From contig NC_086026.1 of the NCBI RefSeq assembly GCF_036323735.1, positions 71,005,039 through 71,069,038 on the forward strand: a stretch of 64,000 bases of DNA, in the 5' to 3' direction. The translations under genes were made by a program, and so were the position numbers. This document shows positions 22,681 through 34,139 of the stretch, piece after piece (within the stretch, counting starts at the first letter, position 1; each line of letters begins with the position of its first letter). The notes below the pieces were generated by a model, which had not been told where the DNA came from, searched no databases, and saw only the letters and a program-made list of their open reading frames with translations. This stretch comes from Rattus norvegicus (Eukaryota > Chordata > Mammalia > Rodentia > Muridae).

Positions 22681-23411
22681 TACCCATTCAGTCTATTTAA
22701 AGGGAGCAGACATTCATGAGGCAGCACAAAGAAGGAGAGGGTAGGAGAGGGACAATGACAAGCCGTCTATAAACATAATATTTGACTTAAAAACCACCTT
22801 GTATTTAACCAAAAATAGACTTGATGACCTAGAAAAACAAATGAACAAGACAGAAGAAGGGAAAAAAACTTGGTCAGTTCTCCTGGGGTGTGCACAGAAA
22901 GAAAAGAGAAAGAGACAGCTACTTGGGGAAAGGTAAGAGACACATCCTAGGGTGGTTGCTGGAGGAGACCAATCAGAGCAAGCCTTGGAGGGGCTAGTCA
23001 AGGAGAGAGAGGAGTGAGCTTCTGGGAAGAGGAGGAGTGTCTAGAGAGTCTGTGCAGGAATGTAGAGCTGACATGGGTCTCTGTTTTCTCCAGTCTGGCT
23101 CACCTTCCTGGGGGCTTTGTCAGTCACCAGTCCTCTGGCAGTCTGCAGGCTCTAGGTTCAATGTTGCTATGGATCTCCCAGGGACTGTGATGGCTGGGGA
23201 GTGGCAGGAGTGGGGTAAAACAGGGACACAGATGTTGGAAAACTAGGCCCCTGTGAGGCTGCTGGGTGGGCTGAGAGGGGGCAGAGGTAGGAGCCTTCTT
23301 CATCCTGCTAAGGCTGGAAGAGCTTCCTGCAGAGAAGGTTCTGTTCTGGACCACCACCCAAGGAGGAATCACTAGCCCAGAACCCCCAGGGATTCTGATA
23401 TGCTCAGGCTC
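22681..23411. other. Unique sequence, nothing recognised
   Basis: A-rich/purine-rich in part (22800-22930). No gene pattern. Confidence 0.4.
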
Positions 23412-23792
23412 AGCTTGCTGACCACTGTTGCTGTGGTGAATATCCCAACAAAAAGCATCTTAGGGGAAAAGGGATTTGTTTGCTTTATAATTCCACATTA
23501 TAATCTATTTTGGGGAAATCAAGGCAGGAACTTAAAGCATCACATCCACAGTCAAGGGCAGAGATAGAATAAGCAGGATTCGCACTTGTTCTCAGTTAGC
23601 TATATATGCTCTTATATTGTCCAGGGCCCCTGCTTAGGGAATGATACCACCCACAAAGGCCTGAGTTTCCCTACATCAAAGGACAATCAAGATGCCGGTA
23701 GACCAACCTGATTTAGGCATTTCCTCATTAGATGCTCTGTCCAGGTGATTTTAGATTATGTCAAGTTGATAGTTAAAACTAATCACTATTTA
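23412..23792 (-). mobile_element. Rodent ERVL-type LTR, diverged
   Basis: 'accactgttgctgtggtgaa', 'gggaaatcaaggcaggaact', 'gataccacccacaaaggcc' and 'gattatgtcaagttgatagt' give the antisense LTR order. It is decayed compared with the copy at 18335. Confidence 0.7.
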
Positions 23793-24408
23793 GAGAGCTG
23801 TAGGGTGGCTGAATCTGAGGGGCCATCAAGTAGTAGGCAGTGGCTCTGTGTAGCTCTCAGCTTCTTGTCTCTTCACCCAACATTGACATTCTCCGAAGTT
23901 CACCCTCTGCTTCTTCCTTTCAAGAAAGCTCATTTGACACAAGGGTCAGCCCACGTTCTCTAGATTCTTCTCATCCCACCTCACTCCTGCCAGGGAAGAG
24001 GGACCTGTGGTTCTGCTGTCAGAAAACATGACATGATCTGTGACCTATGTTTTCTCATAGCACCAAGTCTGTGGAGATATGAGCTGGTCCCATCTCCCCT
24101 AGAGACAGCGACAGCCCACCTAGCCCTGCACAGCAGTAGCACACAGAATTGTCAGGACATGCAAGAGAAAAAGAAGAGGCCTGAAGGAGAAGATTCTACA
24201 ATGAAGAGTGACAGGTCAGATGATGGTCTCCTCTGAGGGGGTCTCTGATAATAAAGAAGAGTCCAGAACTATCCTTAAATCCGTGACAGAAATTGGCTGT
24301 GGGACCACCCCGTCCATTGGGTTCTTGTTGATCCTCTTCTCCAAAGGGATTGTACATGAGGCTTAAAAAAAAAGAAAATCCTAAGTCTTTGTGTCTCTCT
24401 TTGTGGCT
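23793..24408. other. Unique sequence, nothing recognised
   Basis: No repeat or coding signal identified. Confidence 0.4.
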
Positions 24409-24409
24409 T

Positions 24410-24440
<31 letters not shown>

Positions 24441-24860
24441 CTGTCTGTCTGTCTGTGAGTCTGTGTGTGTCTGTGTGTGTCTGTGTGTGTGTCTGTCTGT
24501 GTCTGTGTGTCTCTCTGTGTGTGTCTGTGTGTCTGTCTGTGTCTGTGTGTCTCTGTGTGTGTGTCTGTGTGTCTGTGTGTATATGTGTCTGTGTGTCTGT
24601 CTGTGTGTCTGTGTGTGTATGTGTCTGTGTGTCTCTCTGTGTGTGTCTGTGTGTCTGTCTGTGTCTGTGTGTCTCTGTGTGTGTGTGTCTGTCTGTGTGT
24701 GTATCTGTGTGTGTGTCTGTGTGTCTGTGTGTATATGTGTCTGTGTGTGTGTCTGTGTGTCTGTGTGTATTTCTGTGTCTCTGTGTGTGTGTCTGTGTGT
24801 CTGTGTGTGTCTGTGTGTCTGTGTGTGTGTGTGTATGCATGTGTGTGTATGTCTCCATCA
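24409..24860. repeat. Long compound TG/TCTG microsatellite
   Basis: About 450 bp built from TG runs of varying length separated by TC, with a loose higher-order pattern of tgtgtgtctgtgtgtctgtc blocks. It is free of stops in several frames, which creates spurious low-complexity frames on both strands. Confidence 0.98.
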
Positions 24861-25214
24861 GCTGTATGTATGTCTCCTAACACAACCTATTCCATGATTC
24901 AATTTTTCAGTCCTGAAAGGGCTAGACACAGCCCTTCTTACATGATTCCCAGGGCCAGGCACCCGAAGAAGGCACCCAGACCCAGAAGCAAGAGAATCAG
25001 GATGAAATGTCACTGGCTGCAAGTGTGGCAACCTCGTGCCTGCTCCTGGTCTCCGGGCTTCCTTTCCTACAACGTAATGTGGCAAATAAGAAGACGGCCT
25101 TCTCCTTTGTTCTGGGTGCTCCTAGCCACTGTTACAGAGTCCCACATCAGCTTACAAAAACAAGTGGCAATTTATTTCCCTTGGTTTGGAGGTTGGAAAT
25201 CTAACCTTAGGGTT
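24861..25214. other. Unique sequence, nothing recognised
   Basis: No gene or named repeat. The frame running through it begins inside the microsatellite. Confidence 0.4.
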
Positions 25215-25440
25215 CAGTGGGCTAAATGCCAGTTAGTAGAGGGCTTGCCTAGCTTGCAAATGTTCAGTTCCCAGCGCTCAACGAGCCAGGTGAGATGGTG
25301 AGTACCTGCAACCCCAGCCCTGGGGAGGTGGAGGCAGAACAATCAGAAACATGAGGCTACCGTTGGCTACGTAGTGAGTTTGAGGCTAGTCAGGTATACA
25401 CGAGAACCTGTCTATAAACCAGTTAATTAGTTAAAATAAA
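25215..25440 (+). repeat. B4 SINE
   Basis: An ID-like head ('gtagagggcttgcctagctt', 'tcagttcccagcgctc') is joined to a B1-like body ('ggggaggtggaggcagaa', 'gtagtgagtttgaggctagt', 'gagaacctgtctataa'). Confidence 0.8.
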
Positions 25441-27044
25441 AAGCAGGTCGAAAAAGAATAACTAAGACCAGACATAGGACTCAAGTCAGGAAAGGGGGAT
25501 CCAGAGTGCCATAGGCCAAGCAAGTGGCCAGGATAGCACACAAAGCCCCTGCCACAGGAGGAGCATGGCCTGGCACTCTGCCAAGAAGCCTTATGTGCTA
25601 TATATGCCTAGGGCAGTCTAAGCCAGCAGGACGGCCCAGAGCAGGCTGGCCGAGGAAGTAAGGGCTCAGGAGAAAGGTGTAGAAAATGCCTGGGGCTACG
25701 CTAACACTACCCTAATTCAGTTTCTGTCACAAGTTTTACGATCTCAGTTTCCCTTTTAATCTTTCAGACTAGTGCGGACTGAATAAATATCCACACTTCA
25801 CAAAGACCACGGAAGCTGAAAGGAGGGCCGCTCTGCTACTGCACAAATCGATTCAGAGACCAGCCCGGTTCCAGGGCCCAAACACATTCTTTACCCAGCG
25901 TTTGGGAATGGCAACAGGGCCAGCATCCTCTAGCTAAGATCTCCCTCTCTCCTGGCCTGAGCCACTTACTTCCAGGACATCTCCATCTCATTATCCTTGC
26001 TCACAGTAGCACCCGCATGTCCGTGGTCCCTGCTGGCAGCAGCCACCTTACAAGCCCAAGAGGTAAAAGGCCAAGATGAATCCCACGTGACCCTTGCCAG
26101 CAGGAACAAGGCGGACATCCCCACTCAGGCCTTCATATGCACAGTTCTCCCAAGCCACTGCAGAGCGTCAGCTGTGTTCTCCCACCTCTGTGTCCCTGCA
26201 AGTCCTCAGTGCTTGCTCATGCCCACCATGGACTGGGTGAGGAAAAGAACTCTGTTTCCAGCCTTCTGAAACTCTGTAGACCCTCCGGGACCATCACCCA
26301 TAAGCCTCTCTGACTGGGAAGTTCAGTGAGAAGGCTTCTCTGCTGGGCCGGGGCCAGGACGGCCATGGTTGGGATGAGGCCAGAGAGATCGTTCCAGAGC
26401 CAATTCTGACCTTTAGGGCTTCTGGCACGAGCCAAAATACCGTTGTATTCTTCACTTGTTTAGAATCAGATGAAGGAACAGAAGCACAAATAAACTGTCA
26501 GGGAAGAGTTAGAGTGACCTCCAAGGTCTCTTGCCACCAAAAATGGCCCATTTCACGGAGTGACCCCATGCTTCTGCCTACCCCCCTTATTCAGAGCTTC
26601 CATGGGCACACAGGAGCCTTACATCATGGCCTCCAGTTCTCCACTCCTGTGAATACCAAGCTTGTCTGTCCTCAATCTCACCAAGCTAGGGCTTCTGGGA
26701 AGGACAGGGCCGGAGAAGCTCCAGAACATCGACCTAGAGGAAATCTCAAAAGCTGTGCTGTCCACTGTGCACCCCAGCACCTCGAGCGTCTGGGTCACAG
26801 ACATGTTTTTATCTCACTATCGAGAACCCTCACTCTTCAACTCCAATCCTTCCCTTCCTTCCTCTCTTCCCTCTTCCTTCCCTCCCCCAACCCTCTGTGC
26901 ACCCTAAAAGACTTTTACAAGGGTTAAAAGCAGCCAAGTTCTTCACATCACTTCCATTGAATTCTGGCAAATGGTGTTTTCAGAGAGTCAGAGAGTCTGA
27001 GAACTTGAAAGGATCTGATTGATGGTTTCGGCCAACAACTCCCT
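25441..27044. other. Unique sequence, no gene recognised
   Basis: 1.6 kb with no repeat that I recognise apart from a pyrimidine-rich (CCTT)-like stretch at 26845-26892. A 137-codon plus frame (26514-26927) runs into that stretch and shows no motif. Confidence 0.45.
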
Positions 27045-27150
27045 CTTTTAATAGATGAGGAAAATTAATAGATAGGAAAAATGAAGGCCAGGGGGAGGCG
27101 GTTCACTCTAGGTCACAGCAAGTCAGCACAGGGCCTGGGCAAGCTCTCTG
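27045..27150 (-). repeat. Probable MIR fragment
   Basis: 'ttttaatagatgaggaaaat' followed by 'cactctaggtcacagcaagtc' and 'cagggcctgggc' traces antisense MIR. Confidence 0.45.
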
Positions 27151-27202
27151 TGGCCTGACCCCTTAGATCCTGCCTCTCTCGCTGTAGTCCTCCCCACAGT
27201 CC

Positions 27203-27425
27203 AGGCTGGAAATCCAGTGATAGAGCATTTGCTTAGCACACGCAGAGCTCTGGGTTCAACCTCTGGCACTGTTTAAGTCAGTCATGGCGGTCTGTCTCTG
27301 TAATCCCAGCACCGGGGAGGTAGAGGCAGAAGAATCAGAAACTCAAGGTGTCCTTGGCTTCATGACAAGTTTGAGGCCAGCCTGGGCTACATAAGATGCT
27401 GTCTTAAAAACAATCAAACCCAGTG
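27203..27425 (+). repeat. B4 SINE
   Basis: 'agtgatagagcatttgctta' and 'gctctgggttcaacctctgg' form the ID-like head. 'gtaatcccagcaccggggag', 'gaggccagcctgggctacat' and 'gatgctgtcttaaaaa' form the B1-like body. Confidence 0.88.
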
Positions 27426-27604
27426 TCCCAAAAAGTGTGTGGTCAGGGTAAAGGCTGGTGACAAGCCTGAGTGCTCGCTGTGACTGTAAAGTCATTTAAG
27501 GTAGAGGGGATCCAGGGCTCAGTGATTGACATATAAGCCCAGGGTTTTTTTTACATTCTGATATTTTTTGAAAGCTAGAAAATAGGTTTTTCTTATTTTT
27601 TTAG
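27426..27604. other. Unique sequence
   Basis: No feature recognised. Confidence 0.4.
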
Positions 27605-27925
27605 CTTGAGTGCTTGTGTATGTGTACACGCATTTGCAGATGTATATAAAGGTATATGTATGTACATATGGTGAAGACAACATGTATGTGCATGTGTATG
27701 TGTGTGTTGTGTTGTGGTATGTGTGTGTGTTGTAGCATGCATGTGTATGTGTATGTTGTGGTATGTGTGTATATGTGTGCATGTGTGTATATGTGGGTGT
27801 TGCAGGTATACGTATGTTTATGTGTATGTTGTGGTATGTGTGTGTGTGAGTGTTGTGGTGTGTGTATGTATGTGGTATGGTGTGTGTTGTAGTGTGTGTA
27901 TATTATAGTATGTGTGTGTATGTTG

Positions 27926-27965
<40 letters not shown>
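27605..27965. repeat. TG/TATG/TGTTG microsatellite array
   Basis: Degenerate TG with repeated tatg, ttgtgg and gtatgttgtggta blocks, ending in about 23 pure TG units. It ends exactly where a minus-strand composite SINE begins. Confidence 0.97.
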
Positions 27966-27966
<1 letters not shown>

Positions 27967-28212
27967 GTGAAGACTGGAGGTTAACATCTCACATCTGGTG
28001 CCTTCCTGTATTGCTGCTCACCTCATGTCTTTGAAACAGGGTCTCTCACTGAACATGGGGCTCACTAATGGAGGTAAACTGACCAATGAGCTCCAGGGAA
28101 TTTCACCTTCCCCAGTGCATATCATCAATGGAGGCTCTTTTTGCATGGACCCTGGGGCTCCCCGCTGGGTCCTCAGGCTTTCATTCTTGGAGCCATTTCC
28201 TCAGCCCCAGGT
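27966..28212 (-). repeat. ID/B1-type composite SINE (B4 superfamily)
   Basis: 'gactggaggttaacatctca', 'gaaacagggtctctcactga', 'gatctcc'-type central decay, then 'gctgggtcctcaggctttca' and 'gagccatttcctcagcccc' are the antisense of the element with an ID-like head and a B1-like middle. Its 3' CA tail corresponds to the TG array on the left. Confidence 0.65.
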
Positions 28213-29327
28213 GTAAAACATCCCCATTTCCAAATGTGGAACCAAGTCAAACTTTAAAACCCTCACTACTGATCTGCGGCCTCTAACGGAATCCAATTCC
28301 CTTTTATGAATAGAGATAAACAGAGGCGCAGGGAGCAGCCCATCAGAGTGACAATCCACACACCACAGAACTCTAGGTGTAGCTAAGTTGCTCGTGAGAA
28401 TGACATTTGGCCCATGCCCTGCCTGAGTTCATCCTCACAAACCCAGGCCCAGCCAATCCTCCTTAGATCCTTCCATAAGCAGATCTAGGACCTTACCCGT
28501 GGCCTTTTGTCATGTTTTCCCCATGGGCAACATTTACAAATCTCCTTGAATATTTTTTTCCTTGACTGTTTCCCTCTAAGACTTCAAAGTGGGCCAGAAC
28601 ATTCCAGGCTCCGGCTGGAGGCTTCCAACAGCAGCACACACTCTTGCCCTGGGCCAAGCCCTTCCCACCTGCCCCTCCTATAGCCTCTGAATGGTTTGTT
28701 CTTGGCAGCCCAGCTCCGAATAGCACAGCCAACACCCCAGAAAAGAATCCCATAAAGCCCAGTTAGGGACATGTCAGCAAAAGGGGGAAATGAGATCACA
28801 GCCACCCTGCCACCTTCTCTGGCTGGCTAAATCTGTCAGCGGCTGGCCCAGTGGTTGCCAGACCCTCCCTGACCCCTCTGGCATGTCCAGCCTAGAGCCC
28901 TGGATGTGAGCAGAGGGTGGTGATCAGTGAGCAAGGAGATGACACACAGCCCCATAAAGCCACCAGGATCCATCAGAGAGTCAAGTGCTGAGTTTTGCCA
29001 ATAACAGGGGCTTGGCAGACTCAGAGGGAAGAGTGACCAAAATAAAAAAGGGTCTGGCAGGAAACGCAGGCTAGAGTCTGCCTCGGAGAGTAGAACTAAT
29101 GTGGGCGAATAGAGAAAGGAAGAGAGAACTCTCAAGGTGTCAAATAAGCATGACCAAGGTACTGGAGTGAGATAGGTGTGCTGGCTCAAGTCCCCATGTT
29201 CCAGCTCTTGGAGAATCTGCCATGGGAGCGGGGGCTGTAGCCACGTGAGCTCAGCATGCGTTTTTATTCTCCCGGCCCAGCCTGAAAAAGATGCTAGAAG
29301 TATGAGTGTAGGAATGGACAAATGAAT
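28213..29327. other. Unique sequence with a 200-codon minus frame
   Basis: A minus frame (28836-29438) starts in the GGAT array and continues about 150 codons into unique DNA. It has no motif that I recognise and no splice context. I consider it chance. Confidence 0.4.
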
Positions 29328-29416
29328 CAATGGATAGATAGATGGATGGATGAGTGGGTGGATGGATATGGATGCATGGATGCATGGATGGATGGATGGA
29401 TGGATGGATGGATGGA
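29328..29416. repeat. (GGAT)n tetranucleotide repeat
   Basis: About 20 GGAT-type units with gata, gagt and gcat variants; the last 8 units are perfect. Confidence 0.97.
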
Positions 29417-30252
29417 CAAATAAAGAACTAAGCATCAATCTATTGGGAAATCTGAGGACAGATACCTGACCAAAATCTGATACTTTAAATCTTTCCCAAG
29501 TTGTTTTCCCTTCACTCTTTATGCCATTCCCTTAAGCAAGCTGAGAGGTAAAAGGTGGCTTTGTGACGTTTTGACAAATAGGGAAACTGAGGCTGGGTCT
29601 CATGGCTCCAGTATCCCAGATATTGTGGGCATAGGGCTTATTTGGACTGCCTGCCCTGACTAGGAAGTCTGGCTGGCTCAGGAGGGCCACTGACCTTTGC
29701 TCTTGTGAATCGGTATAGAGATGTAAGCGTCCTCTGCTCCATTGGGAAAGGCCGCCCCACTTAGCCCCTGGTTTCCTGGGGGGGTAGAGTGAGAAGAGAG
29801 AGGGTTTAGTTAGCTTCAGATCACAAAAGGGCCTTGGTGGTAACCTCGTACAATGCCCGAGTCTCCGCTTTTGTCTCTGTCTGCCAGGGAGAGATGCAAT
29901 GCTGGTCTCACAGTGCTTCTGAGAGGATAAGAGTTGCCTGCAGCACACGCTCCTGCCACCACAGAGGTGACTAAACTCGCAACTCTCAAAGGCGCACAGG
30001 ACTCAGACTTACATGGTGAGATCAATCAGTGCCTAGATGGGAGCCTTTCATGGAGAGATCAATGGACAAATAACTTGTCCTTTGACCTGAGGGTTCTCTG
30101 AGCTGCAAACAACCAAGCTTCATTCCTAATGAGAATGACATCACTCCGACTCCCTCTTGGTTTTCCTTTCGCCTGCAGTGGGGGACACGTTGGCAGAGCT
30201 GTGGAGCTGCTACGCTGGGCCATCAACTCAAAGACGCAAGGAACCGCAGTGC
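29417..30252. other. Unique sequence, no gene recognised
   Basis: A MIR-like 'tagggaaactgaggctggg' occurs at 29579-29597. A 138-codon minus frame (29532-29948) has no known motif. Confidence 0.4.
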
Positions 30253-30572
30253 AGGGTCGGGGAGACAGCTTCTCCAGGAAAGGGCATTTGCTGCGTAAGA
30301 CTGAGGGACTGAGTTTGAATTCCAAGTGCTCACGTAAAAACAGAAACCTGGGCATGGCCAAGAACAGCTGTAAACCCGGGCGTGTGGTGGAGGAACAGAG
30401 GCAGAGACGGAAGGATCAGGGCTCGTTGGTCATCAGCGTGGCTTCAGGCCCAGTAGGAGACCCTGTCTCAAAGGAATAAAGTAGAGAGTGACGGAGCAGG
30501 ACATTCGATGTCCTCGTCTGGTTTCTGCACATGCATGCATGTGTACCCACACACAAAGACATGTGTGCATAC
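30253..30572 (+). repeat. ID/B1-type composite SINE (B4 superfamily)
   Basis: The head 'aagggcatttgctgcgtaag' and B box 'tgagtttgaattccaag', the middle 'ctgtaaacccgggcg', and the distal 'aggagaccctgtctcaaagg', 'ataaagtagagagtgac' and 'gatgtcctcgtctggtt' are in sense order. The element ends in a CA tail that forms the adjoining microsatellite. Confidence 0.7.
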
Positions 30573-30573
30573 A

Positions 30574-30574
<1 letters not shown>

Positions 30575-30628
<54 letters not shown>
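30575..30628. repeat. (CA)n microsatellite
   Basis: About 26 pure CA units at the 3' tail of the preceding SINE. Confidence 0.98.
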
Positions 30629-30629
<1 letters not shown>

Positions 30630-30754
30630 GGGAGGTAGGGAGGAAGAATGGGAAGAGCAGCAATGTAGATGGAACCTGGGTCTCTAAAACCATGCTACCT
30701 TTGGGGAATGCCTCTATGCAAGCTTTGGTATGATACTGAACCACTCCCCTGCAC

Positions 30755-30870
30755 TTTACTGCCAGCTCTTCAAAGCCCCCCTGAAGGCTTTCTCCTCCAT
30801 GAAGTCTCTCCTGATTATGCCCACAATATCTGCCCTCCTCTCACCCATCACCCTCCTCCCAGCACATATG
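30755..30870 (+). repeat. Probable L2 3' end
   Basis: 'cagctcttcaaagccccc', 'gctttctcctccatgaagtc' and 'tctcctgattatgccc' resemble the L2 3' consensus (…agctcaaatgccacctcctcc…ccttccctga…). Confidence 0.45.
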
Positions 30871-31844
30871 GCCTAGACCAACGCTGGACTCACTGCCTGA
30901 CTCTTGATTCAATGCCAGCCCCTAGTGGTGAGTGTGGCAGGAAAGGACGGAATGGCTTGGGTCTCACGTGATCTGCCTTGTTCTGAGGTTGCATTTTTAT
31001 CTCTGGCAGGAATAGTTGCATGTGACACTATAGGACATGCATGCCATGAAAGTGACACATGGCACTCAGGGGAGATTTAAGAGCTGGACCCACATAACAC
31101 CCCAAACAAAACAATAACAGCCAGAAGCCTAATGGGGTAACAGAGCCAGCTGTGGGTGTGGCAGGAGTCATCCTGTAATCAGATCTTTCCGACATGGACA
31201 AAAAAGGAGGCTGACTGCCTCCGTAACGGAGGTGAGAAATGTCTGTCTGTCCTGGGGTGTAAGGATGGCTGGCTGGGTCCCTGCTGTTCTTTGGGGAAGT
31301 CCACACCTGTTCCAGCTGGAGACCAGTCAGCCTGACCAACCTCCTCGGGTAGACTTGTTGGGACGCCACAAAAGGACGGGCTGTCTTAACAGACACACAG
31401 GACACTAACATTAGCAGCTGACCAAAATGGAATGGAAGGCCTGAGGAGGTAGTGAGTTTCCTAGCACCCGAAATAACCAAGCCAGATCAGTGTAAGTGGG
31501 GTGGTGCTATTAGGGCATTCCAAACTTTGGTGGGGACAAAAGCACACTGGGTTATCTGAAGTTTTGTGACACTGTGTTTTCCAACTATAGCATGAGTCTT
31601 ACTCTATCGGTCCCTTCCACCTTTCTTCTTCCACAGAGCCTGTCACTGTACCTGATATTTTGTTATTAAAGCTCTCTTCCTCATGGGTAAGGAACCATGA
31701 ACAGGAGTACCAGGTTATGCCACTGGTGCCTGCTGTTCATGACATTATTCTGCATACCCTTCCCCAGACAGCTTGGGGCAGAGATTTCAGGAACCCTAGT
31801 CACATAGTAAGAGTGTTTGACCACACAGAAGGTAATATAAAGAG

Positions 31845-31846
<2 letters not shown>
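30871..31846. other. Unclassified sequence, possibly repeat-derived
   Basis: A 150-codon minus frame covers 31028-31480. Its composition and the A/C-rich edges raise the possibility of an old retroelement remnant, but I cannot assign a family. No gene recognised. Confidence 0.35.

Positions 31847-31894
<48 letters not shown>
31847..31894. repeat. (TG)n microsatellite
   Basis: About 23 TG units, then gcatgcatgcgtgcgtgagt. Confidence 0.98.
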
Positions 31895-31897
<3 letters not shown>

Positions 31898-32264
31898 TGC
31901 ATGCATGCGTGCGTGAGTGCATGAAGACAAATAGAGGTACAGAAAGGCCTGGGGATGAAAGTGTAATGGTCCAAATGTGACATCAAACACAGCCACACAG
32001 ATCACCGTGGGCCCAACCTTACCTGCTCAGAGACCAGCACCTATGCAGAGCTCGTTCCTTCCCATGGATGCTTTCCCAAACGACGCAAAACTGGGAATCT
32101 GCAGGCCTGTCTGTGGGACCTGAGTGGAAGGCTCCCTAGCAGTGAGACCTGGGCATACCACTAGCTGCCACCCAGCCTATGACCTTAGCTCCGTCCACAT
32201 CCAAGCAAAAGGAAACCTGGGTTGGTCTACAGAAGTCTTCTGACTCAGGGTGTGAGATCTGGAT
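31895..32264. other. Unique sequence, nothing recognised
   Basis: No repeat or gene pattern. Confidence 0.4.
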
Positions 32265-32412
32265 CCAGGTACTGAATGTGGCTTCGAAGGCCAGCTCTGC
32301 TTTTTCTGAGCCATGCAACCTTGAGTAAGTTACCTAAGTCTCTCAAGCCTTAGTCACTGCTTCTGTAAAATGGGAAGATGGGTATTTGCAGGCTTTAGGG
32401 AGGTGCAAAATC
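32265..32412 (+). repeat. MIR SINE, clear copy
   Basis: 'ggccagctctgctttttctg', 'gcaaccttgagtaagttacc' and 'cactgcttctgtaaaatggg' follow the sense MIR core closely. It is one of the best preserved MIRs here. Confidence 0.9.
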
Positions 32413-32557
32413 AGCTCTTCTTGATCAGGGCTTTTAGTCAGTGAATCCCTCAGGGAGGTGTGGCAGGCTTCAGCCACCAAAGAGGCATGTAGGAGGCAAA
32501 TGCTTCACCCTGCTCTGGTTGCTGCTCCATGGACCATTCCTTTCCTAGGTGGTATGT

Positions 32558-32560
32558 ATC

Positions 32561-32599
<39 letters not shown>

Positions 32600-32862
32600 G
32601 CCTGCCTGCCTGTCTGTCTATATGTATGCATGTATACCTGTATGTATGTATGTATGCATGCATGCCTACCTGCCTGTATGTATGTATGAATGCATATATG
32701 TATGCATGCATGCATGCCTGTCTGTTTGTATGTATGCATGCATACATGCTTGTATTATGTATGCATGCATGCATGCCTGTCTGTCTGTATGTATGCCTAT
32801 CTGTCTGTCTATACGTATGTATGTGTGTATGTATGTATGTATGTATGTATGTACATATGTGG
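32558..32862. repeat. (TCTG)n / (TATG)(CATG) tetranucleotide array
   Basis: About 10 TCTG units, then CCTG, then roughly 240 bp of tgta/tgca units with repeated tatgcatgcatgcctg blocks, ending in (TATG)n. The blocks contain many self-complementary GCATGC/ATGCAT sites. Confidence 0.98.
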
Positions 32863-33482
32863 CTACTAGGTGTCAAACATAACAAAGTATACGAAGTCCA
32901 ACCCTGTATCAGTGAACTATGCAAAGAACTTGTGAACTTGTTCTTAGATTAAGCTCAGACCAACTGTCCACCTGACTGACAGCCATGGTCTCCTCGGGCC
33001 ATCCTAAGCTCTGAGCAAGGATTTCTAGCACTCAAATGGGGAAAGCAGGCAGATAAACACTGAACCACACTGTTCAATCACAGAAACATGCTAAGGAGCA
33101 ACAGACTCATGTTTATTAGTTACCTGAGAGAAGGAAAGAACGGGTCCGGCTATTTGGCCCTCCCCTCACATGCACATGTGCACATATACACGAGCATGCC
33201 TTTACCTCCTGCCTTCATGTAGCTGTGAGCCCAAAACACTGGCTAAAGGACCCATTAGAACTGGACAGAAAAATGGGTGATAGGGATGAAGAATTTTGAC
33301 TGTTGAGACAGATGGTCAAGGTCTAGCTCTGACTGGTCTGTCAGGTCCTGGGGCGTTGATAAATGTTGTCTCTTTGTTCTCCTAGAGAGGCAGCCTAGAA
33401 GCTTGGAAGAAAGGAATAGCTTTGAAACATATGAAAAGATGTGGGCCAAGACATCTTAGAGATATATTTCATGTTTCTTTCA
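32863..33482. other. Unique sequence, nothing recognised
   Basis: No repeat or gene pattern. Confidence 0.4.
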
Positions 33483-33532
33483 TCTATCTGTCTGTCTGTC
33501 TATCTGACTGTCTGTCTGTCTGTCTGTCTATC

Positions 33533-33592
<60 letters not shown>
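33483..33592. repeat. (TCTG)n(TATC)n microsatellite
   Basis: TCTG/TATC mixture followed by about 14 perfect TATC units. Confidence 0.98.
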
Positions 33593-33703
33593 CTGTACCT
33601 TTGATGCCAACACCTCTGCTTCCAGAAGGTTCTTGGCCAGGAAACACTGCTTATAAGCAAAGGAGATGTGATGACCCTGTCACTAAAAAGGAGTAACTTC
33701 AAT

Positions 33704-33706
<3 letters not shown>

Positions 33707-33756
<50 letters not shown>
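33707..33756. repeat. (TG)n microsatellite
   Basis: About 24 TG units followed by tacatatatatg. It abuts a minus-strand SINE. Confidence 0.98.
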
Positions 33757-33757
<1 letters not shown>

Positions 33758-33761
33758 ATAT

Positions 33762-33985
33762 ATATGTTTTATTGTTTGAGATAGTTTCATGCAACCCAGA
33801 ATGGCCTGGATTTTTTCTTAGAAGGCCAAGGATGGTCTTGAACTGTGACCCTCCTTCCTTTTCTTCTGAAGGCAGTTATGAACCCCTACTCCCATTTCAT
33901 ACAGCACTCGGGATCAAATACAGAGCTTCCGAATTCCAGGCAAACATCCTACCAAATGAGCTGTATCCACAGTCTCCCAAAGACA
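33762..33985 (-). repeat. B4-type SINE, diverged
   Basis: A B1-like antisense part ('gatagtttcatgcaaccca', 'gatggtcttgaactgtgacc') is followed by an ID-like antisense head ('actcgggatcaaatacagag', 'catcctaccaaatgagctg'). Confidence 0.65.
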
Positions 33986-34139
33986 TACTGATAAAGGGAA
34001 AAGCCAAGATGAAGTAAAAAGCCGATAGCGTATTCTTGTGAGAAAAATCTTCACATACATGCTTGATATGTATCTAGAACATTGTTGGTGTCCCCAGGGG
34101 AGGGGCGTCTGGGTATTTGAAGGTCTCAGGGATACCATT
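33986..34139. other. Unique sequence
   Basis: No feature recognised. Confidence 0.4.

Noticed and set aside
24275..25301. Long frames (149-278 codons) on both strands with Cys/Val- or His/Thr-rich translations
   Set aside because: They come from the TG/TCTG array, which lacks stop codons in most frames. The composition is pure low complexity.
32558..33592. CRISPR-like repeat array
   Set aside because: The repeats are tetranucleotide microsatellites without unique spacers, in a mammalian genome.
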